From Bacillota bacterium (GTDB lineage Bacteria; Bacillota; Clostridia; Lachnospirales; Lachnospiraceae): a DNA stretch of 5,813 nt. The position numbers and the translations under genes are program-made. The stretch spans positions 1 through 5,813 of the forward strand of contig JAEWPQ010000014.1 in the NCBI GenBank assembly GCA_023460575.1, given 5' to 3'. The notes beneath the pieces were generated by a model that ran no database searches, was not told the DNA's origin, and saw only the letters and a program-made list of their open reading frames with translations. Below, one piece after another: positions 1-4,372 of the stretch; within the stretch, counting starts at the first letter, position 1; each line of letters begins with the position of its first letter.

Positions 1-464
1 TTGAAGAAATCTTTTATGATATCAATCAAAAGATCTTTGCAGAGGAGCACGTGGATCTTAACCATATCTACATCGATGGCTCAAAGTTTGAAGCAAACGC
101 AAACAAGTATTCCTGGGTATGGAAGAAGGCAACAGAAAAATCAAGATACCGACTTTTTGAAAAGATAACTGCTTTGCTAGAAGAAATCAACAGTACGTTA
201 GCGTTCTCAGGTCTTAAGATGCAAACGAATACGGAATACATTCCAGAAGAATTAAAAGAAATGGTATCTCGTTACGCTGATTTCTTTAAACTGGATTGTA
301 TAACATTTGTTTACGGGAAAGGTCATCGGAAGTCTGTTCAGCAGAAACAATATGAGACTTTGTTGCAATACGCATCCAAACTGGAAGAGTATGTAGAAAA
401 GGTGTCTATCTGTGGCCCTGATCGTAACAGTTATAGGTCAAAATCTTTACAAATATCAAAATAA
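1..464 (+). pseudogene. IS1182-family transposase, internal fragment truncated at the 3' end
   Basis: The frame is already open at base 3, so the N-terminus lies outside the window; a GTG at 51 is not a credible start. The visible 153 residues hold the IS1182-type motif YIDGSKFEANANKYSWVWKK, whose Asp (about residue 25 of the visible part) is the expected first residue of the DDE catalytic triad. After it come a helical insertion and the family motif ICGPDRNSYRSK. In intact members this is followed by a K-T-D-H-D-A-T-F type stretch and later by the second Asp and the Glu. Here the frame instead reads SLQISK and stops, so homology ends near base 447 and the enzyme cannot be active. The element is either deleted or interrupted at that point. 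Family recognition is from motifs, without a database search. Confidence 0.8.
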
Positions 465-494
465 GAAAATGAGAATATCCAAGGCAGCGTAGCA

Positions 495-541
495 TAGAAT
501 TGCCCATCCCCCTTGGGGTAGGGGCAATTCTACTCATTTTT
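495..541 (+). terminator. Hairpin terminator after the transposase fragment
   Basis: Bases 495-505 (TAGAATTGCCC) pair with 522-532 (GGGCAATTCTA) as an 11-bp stem. Part of the intervening C-rich and G-rich stretches can extend it with a bulge. A short T-rich stretch (537-541) follows on the plus strand. It looks like an intrinsic terminator for rightward transcription of the truncated transposase. It could instead be a remnant of an element end, since strong palindromes also occur there. Confidence 0.5.
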
Positions 542-559
542 AATCATCTTGATCATTTG

Positions 560-609
560 AAAGGAGGATCCTCTTCCACGCTATCGCTCAAAAGAGAATC
601 CTCCTTTTT
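560..609 (+). terminator. Second hairpin terminator
   Basis: AAAGGAGGAT-C-CTCTT (560-575) pairs with AAGAG-A-ATCCTCCTTT (592-607), a 16-position stem with one mismatch. The loop is about 16 nt, and the stem runs into TTTTT (605-609) on the plus strand. This is a good rightward intrinsic terminator. On the minus strand it lies 70 nt beyond the stop of the hydrolase gene, but the tail there (TTTCAAAT) is poor, so leftward termination is less certain. Confidence 0.6.
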
Positions 610-679
610 CATAGAGACTTATTTCACAGCCCCTCGAACTGATTGCAGGTTCTGTTTATGTTCAAAACGAGCAATTCGC

Positions 680-1519
680 TCAGCCTAATAAATGCCCGCT
701 ATGCTCATGATTTTTTAACATGTCATTGCCCATTATCCGAAAAACCTGACAGTATTTTTGAAATCCGTCAGATCCAATAACATAGATGTTGGGCATATAA
801 GATAATCTTTTCTTAGAGTATGCAATACGTTCCAGACCATTGTCAATTGCCGTATGATTGCTTAAAGCTACATCCACATTTTGGTAGATTGCCATTTTGA
901 TAAAGTACTCCAATGATTTTAAGTACTGTTCTATCTCTGCTTTTTTTCGAGGTGGGGTAGTACCTCCCCAAAGGGCGGCCATGTGCTTTTCTCCGCTTTC
1001 TTTTACGGGGAAGATATAACTTAAGCATCCGGGAGTATGACCGGGGGTGCTATAAACATATATAGTCTTGTTGCCTAATGTTATGGTATCTCCATTTTGC
1101 AGATAATGGTCAATGTTGTAGTCTTTCCACGTTTTCGGTCTGTCTGGCTTTGCCGGATGTTCTTGCCAGAAAATATCATCTTCTTTAGAAAGATATGTTT
1201 GAGCATGATATTGCTTAACAAACCATTTACCACATCCTGTGTGATCGACATGACCATGTGTTAGGATCAATTTTTTTATGGAATCAGGGTTCCATCCTAT
1301 TTCTTTAATTGCGCCGATGATGGCATCAAAAGCTTCTTTTGCAGGCCATATGGCATCAATGATTATCAATCCATCGCTTGTCTTTAATACAAAACAATTC
1401 GTTTCTTTTTGGGCAACAATCAGTAAGTCATCAAAAATTTGTGAATAAGTAAAAAAAGACATATCCTCCATTGCTTTAATGGTTTCATTTGTAATGACCG
1501 GTTTATCTAATCTATTCAT
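680..1519 (-). CDS. Metallo-beta-lactamase-fold hydrolase (B3-like/glyoxylase-like family)
   Basis: A 279-aa protein of the metallo-beta-lactamase fold. The zinc motif THGHVDH supplies His88, His90, Asp92 and His93; the TPGHTPG loop supplies His161; and NH at 221-222 fits the last His ligand. The usual second-metal bridging Asp is not seen at the expected place, where WGGT (184-187) stands instead. The WGGT and SNHTAID pattern fits the family branch resembling subclass B3 enzymes. There is no signal peptide, so it acts in the cytosol, which argues against a secreted beta-lactamase; the substrate is unknown. The ATG at 1519 has an AGAGGAG ribosome site (1530-1536), 10 nt away. That site lies inside a predicted hairpin preceded by a small leader ORF, so translation is probably regulated. 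The gene has its own upstream terminator boundary (1734-1773) and is likely monocistronic. A different frame just past the stop reads AERIARFEHKQNLQSVRGAV, possibly a remnant. Confidence 0.88.
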   Translation of the reverse strand: MNRLDKPVITNETIKAMEDMSFFTYSQIFDDLLIVAQKETNCFVLKTSDGLIIIDAIWPAKEAFDAIIGAIKEIGWNPDSIKKLILTHGHVDHTGCGKWFVKQYHAQTYLSKEDDIFWQEHPAKPDRPKTWKDYNIDHYLQNGDTITLGNKTIYVYSTPGHTPGCLSYIFPVKESGEKHMAALWGGTTPPRKKAEIEQYLKSLEYFIKMAIYQNVDVALSNHTAIDNGLERIAYSKKRLSYMPNIYVIGSDGFQKYCQVFRIMGNDMLKNHEHSGHLLG

Positions 1520-1529
1520 TTGTTATTTA

Positions 1530-1572
1530 CTCCTCTGTACAATTTTATATTTGTTTTTTTTGCACAGAGGAA
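1530..1572 (-). promoter_or_regulatory. Ribosome-site-sequestering hairpin of the hydrolase gene (possible attenuator)
   Basis: Read on the minus strand, UUCCUCUGUGCA (1572-1561) can pair with UGUACAGAGGAG (1541-1530). This gives 12 contiguous pairs, two of them G-U wobbles, around a 19-nt A-rich loop. The 3' arm contains the whole AGAGGAG ribosome site of the hydrolase gene, so the folded form should block initiation. The 5' arm is the coding sequence of the leader ORF, and the leader stop codon lies in the loop, so a ribosome moving through or stalled on the leader would open the stem. This is the arrangement of translation attenuators such as those of erm and cat genes. The inverted repeat could alternatively be a DNA operator. 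Confidence 0.5.
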
Positions 1573-1592
1573 AAACGATTCTTTGGGGGCAT
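1545..1592 (-). CDS. 15-residue leader peptide upstream of the hydrolase
   Basis: A short ORF, MPPKNRFSSVQKKQI, begins at ATG 1592-1590 and ends with TAA at 1547-1545. It has a textbook AAGGAG ribosome site at 1605-1600 with a 7-nt spacing, stronger than the site of the hydrolase itself. Its stop lies 25 nt before the hydrolase start. Codons 7-11 run through the 5' arm of the sequestering hairpin, which suggests the act of translation rather than the peptide matters. The sequence is basic and polar with no membrane segment and matches no leader I know. It could be a chance ORF; the strong ribosome site and its position relative to the hairpin are the only support. Confidence 0.45.
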   Translation of the reverse strand: MPPKNRFSSVQKKQI

Positions 1593-1659
1593 ACCACCAC
1601 TCCTTATAAGAGATTCTGTTTATTAAAAGTATTAAGCAATTAAATTCTTGCTAGAAGTC

Positions 1660-1688
1660 ATCATACCATATGTTACTGTAAATTTCCA
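1660..1688 (-). promoter_or_regulatory. Candidate promoter for the hydrolase leader transcript
   Basis: On the minus strand an extended -10, TGG-TATGAT (-10 hexamer at 1665-1660), lies 17 nt from TGGAAA (1688-1683), a 4-of-6 match to the -35 consensus. Transcription would start near 1653, leaving about 60 nt before the leader ORF. It lies between the terminator of the upstream gene and the leader, where a promoter is needed. The -35 is weak, so this is a best candidate only. Confidence 0.35.
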
Positions 1689-1733
1689 CAGCCTTTATGC
1701 AAGGATCGGCTGGACTATTTTGTGGATATAGCG

Positions 1734-1773
1734 AAAAGAGGCACAGGGCAGCAAACAAGCTACCCTGTGCCTC
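1734..1773 (-). terminator. Intrinsic terminator of the trmO-like gene
   Basis: GAGGCACAGGG (minus strand, 1773-1763) pairs perfectly with CCCTGTGCCTC (1748-1738) as an 11-bp GC-rich stem. It is followed by TTTT (1737-1734). It starts 7 nt past the stop codon of the methyltransferase gene and separates it from the hydrolase transcript. Confidence 0.85.
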
Positions 1774-1779
1774 CCATGA

Positions 1780-2259
1780 TTAAAAGTTAAATTCAGATTC
1801 CCAATCAAATTCTCCACTGGTTTCTACATTGTAAGGCCAGTGTTTGCACCACGCAGGAACCTCCGGTTCTTCCACACGGTCAAGGCTTGGTGTATAGGGC
1901 TTAATGTCGAGAACAGGACTTTGGTCATCTGCATCAATGTAGGCAAGCCCGACAATCCCATTATTCGCATCAATGTAGGTGACATAGGCACATGATAGAG
2001 CAATGGGGTTAGGGCGCTGCGGTGAGCGAGTAGCAAATGTCCCCAGCGTGTCCGGCCCTTTTGTATATGGCTTTGCTTCCGACAAAACACTTCGCTCCTC
2101 CTCATTATCACAGCTGGAAAACCACCAAAGAATATTGATATAAGAAAAGCCATCTAGGCCGATAAGTGAATCTTTGTATTCAGGTGCAAGCTCTATGCGA
2201 AATCCATTTTCATCGGCGCAAATTACGCCGATTTGCTTTACTATAAAATTATTATCCAT
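1780..2259 (-). CDS. trmO: TrmO/TsaA-family tRNA (t6A37) N6-methyltransferase, short form
   Basis: A 159-aa member of the TsaA/UPF0066 (TrmO) family. The family signature GTFATRSPQRPNPIALS spans residues 73-89, and the second conserved block SPVLDIKPY spans 114-122. In characterised members this beta-barrel fold uses S-adenosylmethionine to methylate the N6 of t6A at position 37 of threonine tRNA, tuning decoding. The E. coli protein is about 235 aa and has a C-terminal domain that this one lacks. Short forms are common in Firmicutes and archaea, and their substrate is less certain. The ATG at 2259 has AAGGAG (2272-2267) at 7-nt spacing. A good promoter and a palindromic site lie just upstream and an intrinsic terminator just downstream, so it is a single-gene unit. 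It may be cargo of a mobile element rather than the housekeeping copy. Confidence 0.85.
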   Translation of the reverse strand: MDNNFIVKQIGVICADENGFRIELAPEYKDSLIGLDGFSYINILWWFSSCDNEEERSVLSEAKPYTKGPDTLGTFATRSPQRPNPIALSCAYVTYIDANNGIVGLAYIDADDQSPVLDIKPYTPSLDRVEEPEVPAWCKHWPYNVETSGEFDWESEFNF

Positions 2260-2288
2260 AAAGAATCTCCTTTGAAATTAGATTTTTT

Positions 2289-2298
2289 ACGGTACCGT
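2289..2298. promoter_or_regulatory. Palindromic operator-like site in the trmO-like promoter
   Basis: ACGGTACCGT is a perfect 10-bp palindrome. It sits at or just after the predicted transcription start of the minus-strand promoter and 16 nt upstream of the ribosome site, where a dimeric repressor would block transcription. No regulator gene is visible next to it. Ten bases can be palindromic by chance, so the position is the main evidence. Confidence 0.4.
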
Positions 2299-2305
2299 TA
2301 ATTCC

Positions 2306-2333
2306 AGTATAGCAATGTGTTTTTATACTACAA
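2306..2333 (-). promoter_or_regulatory. Sigma-A-type promoter of the trmO-like gene
   Basis: On the minus strand TTGTAG (2333-2328; 4 of 6) is followed after 16 nt by TATACT (2311-2306; 5 of 6). Immediately upstream of the -35, at about 2337-2356, lie long A and T tracts that could act as an UP element. The predicted start near 2299 leaves a 5' leader of about 40 nt. Confidence 0.6.
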
Positions 2334-2356
2334 GCCTTTTTTAAAAAAATTTTTGG

Positions 2357-2564
2357 AGCGATCATCTTTATGCCGGTATTGAATGGCAGATGCTTGGAAT
2401 ATGGGAGAGAAAACAATGTGATATGGACTAGAATGAGTCATGGGTGGCGAATGAAAGCAAATTCAGCTCAATAAAATCATTCACTGCATCCGTAAAATCT
2501 GTCCAGCGGCTACGGGACTACATTTTAGACACGCTTGAGCACGCAGGTGCTCTGGAGGTAGTTA
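2357..2564. other. Intergenic stretch without a recognisable gene
   Basis: No gene lies between the start of the trmO-like gene (2259) and the stop of the next gene (2623), about 360 bases. The edges hold a promoter, a palindrome and a terminator. The middle contains only a plus-strand frame of 67 codons from a GTG at 2444. That frame has no ribosome site and its tail runs through the terminator of the neighbouring minus-strand gene, so I do not call it. Confidence 0.5.
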
Positions 2565-2597
2565 GAAAAGCACAGAGAGTCAATTCTCCCTGTGCTT
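2565..2597 (-). terminator. Intrinsic terminator of the 220-aa gene
   Basis: AAGCACAG-G-GAG (minus strand, 2597-2586) pairs with CTC-T-CTGTGCTT (2579-2568), a 12-position stem with one mismatch and a 6-nt loop. It continues into a short T-rich tail (TTTTCT). It lies about 25 nt past the stop codon. Its GCACAGGG core resembles the terminator at 1734-1773. Confidence 0.7.
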
Positions 2598-2622
2598 CTC
2601 CTTCTCCAGTTGCCTGTCACTG

Positions 2623-3285
2623 TTACAGGACATCCATCATAAGCTGAAATATTAGTCTGCTGGTTTCCGGATCGCGGCACATAAGTCTGTCAATCAATTC
2701 ATCGGTAAAGCCTTGTTCAAACACCATCGCAATCGGTGCAAGCAAAAACCGCTTTTTAAGTCTTAAGTTAAGTTCTTCCATAAATGGTTCACCTACAATC
2801 TGAGAAATTTGGTTATAAAACTCCTTTAGTTGGAAGAAATCAATCGCATCCTCAATATTTTTTACTTGTTCTTTTACGAAGCATTCTGTTGCATAAGCTT
2901 GCAGCTCGTCTTTAAGAAAAACCAGAAGCATATACAATTGCGTGTTATATTCCTGAAAGGATAATTTTTTTCTCTGCGCTTCATAAGTTTCCAATATCCG
3001 ATGGTAAAGAGGGTGTTGATTATCTGGCTCAGTGCCGTCCAGTACATGAAGGCATAGGCTCTGGAATTCACCGCACCCCATAAAGCCATCGTTAGCAGCT
3101 TTATAAGTAAGTATTGTACTGACTCCCTCGAAATAGAGGGAGAGGTAGCAGTCCAGCAAATAGCCCTGTGTTCCAAGTCTCTGCCGGATTTGCTTGGCAA
3201 GCCTTAGCAGTGACAAGAGGGAGTCTCCAGAGTATTCAACCTCCTGGCTTCCAAGGAAGCTGGCTTTGTGTTCAAAGATATTCAT
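2623..3285 (-). CDS. Unrecognised helical cytosolic protein, 220 aa
   Basis: I do not recognise this protein. It reads as a soluble, mostly alpha-helical protein without a signal peptide or clear membrane segments. It has an N-terminal EYSGDSLLSLLRLAKQIRQR stretch, a KAANDGFMGCGEF motif in the first third, and an acidic/hydrophobic C-terminal part rich in Phe and Leu. No catalytic motif is obvious. The frame stays open to an ATG at 3456, but the extra 57 residues include a fragment of a conjugation protein (residues 1-25 of that longer frame) and have no ribosome site. I therefore prefer the ATG at 3285, preceded by AAAGG at 10-nt spacing and by a TATAAT box at 3331-3326. A terminator follows, so it is a separate unit. 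Palindromes around its transcription start suggest repression, possibly by its own product, but no DNA-binding motif is evident. Confidence 0.65.
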   Translation of the reverse strand: MNIFEHKASFLGSQEVEYSGDSLLSLLRLAKQIRQRLGTQGYLLDCYLSLYFEGVSTILTYKAANDGFMGCGEFQSLCLHVLDGTEPDNQHPLYHRILETYEAQRKKLSFQEYNTQLYMLLVFLKDELQAYATECFVKEQVKNIEDAIDFFQLKEFYNQISQIVGEPFMEELNLRLKKRFLLAPIAMVFEQGFTDELIDRLMCRDPETSRLIFQLMMDVL

Positions 3286-3289
3286 AGTA

Positions 3290-3324
3290 TCCCGACCTTT
3301 CATAATGTGGTCGGGAATTTCCCG
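3290..3324. promoter_or_regulatory. Palindrome cluster at the start of the 220-aa gene transcript
   Basis: Two overlapping inverted repeats occur here. CGGGAA-T-TTCCCG (3312-3324) is a perfect 6-bp repeat around one base, centred on the predicted start site near 3319. TCCCGAC (3290-3296) and GTCGGGA (3310-3316) form a 7-bp repeat with a 13-nt gap that contains the ribosome site. The three CGGGA-type half-sites could bind a repressor as DNA. The second repeat could also fold in the mRNA and expose the ribosome site in a loop. Confidence 0.45.
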
Positions 3325-3325
3325 T

Positions 3326-3331
3326 ATTATA
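3326..3331 (-). promoter_or_regulatory. -10 box of the 220-aa gene promoter
   Basis: TATAAT, a perfect -10 consensus on the minus strand, lies 41 nt upstream of the chosen start codon. No good -35 exists at 17 nt. The best is TTACCC (3356-3351) at 19 nt, a spacing seen at MerR-controlled promoters, so the promoter may need an activator. Confidence 0.45.
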
Positions 3332-3381
3332 AAAGCGCATGCAAAGGCGGGGGTAAGTACACCCCATTTCCCATGCACACG

Positions 3382-3516
3382 GCCCTTTATAGCGTTAAGA
3401 GCAGTATCACGGATACTTCCTCTTCCGGACTGATATTCAATCGCACATTCAAACATGGAGACTACCAGCCCAGTACCATAGAGCGTCCAAGACAGATAAA
3501 CAAAAAACAGTACAAT
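3382..3516 (-). pseudogene. trbL-like (VirB6-type) conjugation membrane protein, internal fragment
   Basis: Forty-five codons read IVLFFVYLSWTLYGTGLVVS followed by FECAIEYQSGRGSIRDTALN and AIKG. From memory this matches an internal region near the N-terminal third of the TrbL-like membrane protein of Tn1549-type conjugative elements: a membrane helix and then an E-Y-Q-x-G-R-G-S-I-x-D-T-A-L-N-A-I-K-G loop. In intact proteins KG is followed by F-M-A-V-G-L-type residues; here it changes to RVHGKW at about 3381. The other edge at 3516/3517 abuts the C-terminal part of the same kind of protein on the opposite strand. The N-terminal 50 or so residues and the middle are missing, so this is a relic. 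It is in frame with the 220-aa gene and gives that gene a spurious N-terminal extension. Confidence 0.72.
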
Positions 3517-3674
3517 TGGGGTTAGGTCTGATGCTGGCAGCAGGAGAAATTCCCCGGATTGCCGGAGCCTTTGGGCTGGATACCAGTACGAAAGCCAACT
3601 TTATGAGTGCAGTATATGCCGGGCAAGCTGCCATGAATATTACAAAGACTATTGTGAAGGCGGTGGCAAAATGA
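3517..3674 (+). pseudogene. trbL-like conjugation protein, C-terminal fragment
   Basis: Reading from 3519, the plus strand encodes GLGLMLAAGEIPRIAGAFGL, then DTSTKANFMSAVYAGQAAMN and ITKTIVKAVAK, ending at TGA 3672-3674. This resembles the C-terminus of Tn1549-type TrbL-like proteins, with the conserved G-E-[IV]-P-R-I-A-G-x-F-G-L-D-T-S-T-K-A-N block. It has no start codon or ribosome site of its own. Its first codon lies at the junction with the minus-strand fragment of the same protein family. Intact proteins are VirB6-like inner-membrane subunits of the mating channel. Together the two pieces show a rearranged gene, not two genes. Confidence 0.72.
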
Positions 3675-3829
3675 TGATCTTAAAAGAGGCCGAACGGCTG
3701 GGTATACCAGTTAGGAGAGTATCAGGAGAGAAAATTATGGGGCATTGCAAAATAAGAAGGAATTTATGCCGGAGGAAGCGCCTTACACCTAACCTACAGG
3801 AGCGATCGGCTGGTGTATTTTATGATTAA
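3671..3829 (+). pseudogene. Decayed short frames between the trbL remnant and the TraC-like gene
   Basis: An ATG overlapping the trbL stop (ATGA at 3671-3674) opens a 52-codon frame starting MMILKEAERLGIPVRRVSGE. Such stop/start overlap is typical of conjugation operons. From about codon 24 the sequence becomes very basic and unlike a protein. Meanwhile the next frame carries QNKKEFMPEEAPYT and the third carries YRSDRLVYF, which joins the downstream TraC-like protein. I read this as one or two former genes broken by frameshifts. A genuine small protein cannot be excluded. Confidence 0.35.
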
Positions 3830-4292
3830 GCCCACGAATATTTCTGTTTTATCAGAAGAAAGTATATCAGCCCGTATATATGCGTTGATGACTGTTCTCA
3901 AAGGCTTTGCTGAGTTAGAGTTCCTTTGTCTCTATAGCCGGGAGAGCTACGAGGATAATAAGCGATTTTTGCGAAGCCGTATGGATCAGGAGAACAAACC
4001 GTCTGTGCGGAAGTTGCTGGAGTTGGATATCCTTCATCTTGATCGTATACAGGTGCAGATGGCAACAGCGCGGGAATTCCTCGTCATCATACGGCTTTGT
4101 AACGAAAAGGAAAGTGAGGTTTTCCCTTATTTAAATCGCATAGAGAAAATTTTACGAGAGCAGGGTTTCATTGCACAACGAGCTGGCAAGGAAGATATTA
4201 AGCGATTACTGGCAGTCTATTTTGAACAGAATGTTACAACCGAAAAATTTGAGGATTATGACGGTGAGCGTTGGGTGATACTTGGTGATTAA
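3813..4292 (+). CDS. TraC-like (VirB4 N-terminal-like) conjugation protein, stand-alone or truncated
   Basis: A 159-aa soluble, alpha/beta-type protein resembling the TraC-like domain found alone or at the N-terminus of VirB4/TraE-type ATPases in Gram-positive conjugative elements. It contains YFMIKPTNISVLSEES, then FLCLYSRESYEDNKRFLRSR, a helical region with an R-E-F-L-V-I-I strand, and a C-terminal V-F-P-Y-L-N-R-I-E-K-I-L helix. It ends FEDYDGERWVILGD, and no Walker motifs are present. The GTG start at 3813 has AGGAG at 3798-3802, 10 nt upstream; ATG 3822 is a weaker choice. In-frame codons from 3756 to 3812 (including YRSDRL) look like continuation, so the N-terminus may be lost through a frameshift. 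The missing ATPase partner and the broken upstream genes suggest a relic of a conjugation operon. Family assignment is from pattern only. Confidence 0.55.
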   Translation: MYFMIKPTNISVLSEESISARIYALMTVLKGFAELEFLCLYSRESYEDNKRFLRSRMDQENKPSVRKLLELDILHLDRIQVQMATAREFLVIIRLCNEKESEVFPYLNRIEKILREQGFIAQRAGKEDIKRLLAVYFEQNVTTEKFEDYDGERWVILGD

Positions 4293-4307
4293 TATCTTAG
4301 TCTTGCA

Positions 4308-4336
4308 TTGAATAAATAACCAAAACATGGTAAAAT
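4308..4336 (+). promoter_or_regulatory. Promoter of the fic-like gene
   Basis: TTGAAT (4308-4313; 4 of 6) is separated by exactly 17 nt from TAAAAT (4331-4336; 5 of 6). Transcription would start near 4343, about 18 nt before the ribosome site. The gene therefore has its own promoter and is not part of the conjugation operon. Confidence 0.6.
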
Positions 4337-4372
4337 ATCATATTAGGAATAGAGAAGAAAGGAGTGGATAGC

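Noticed and set aside
500..688. 62-codon plus-strand frame from ATG 500
   Set aside because: It runs through two hairpins, has no ribosome site and its sequence looks like chance; the region is better explained by terminators.
1701..1726. Near repeat of GATCGGCTGGNNTATTTT at 1703 and at 3804
   Set aside because: About 16 identical bases with two differences in the middle is suggestive, but the flanks share nothing; it may be a chance match or a tiny remnant, so it is not listed as a repeat.
2444..2647. 67-codon plus-strand frame with a GTG start
   Set aside because: No ribosome site, and its tail overlaps the terminator and end of the minus-strand 220-aa gene. The first 45 residues look mildly helical, so a remnant is possible but unsupported.
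2623..3456. 277-residue version of the unknown minus-strand gene starting at ATG 3456
   Set aside because: Its first 25 residues belong to a TrbL-like fragment and no ribosome site precedes ATG 3456; a -10 box and an AAAGG site favour the start at 3285.
4364..4372. GTG 4364 as start of the fic-like gene
   Set aside because: It overlaps the only ribosome site; TTG 4373 has that site at an 8-nt spacing.
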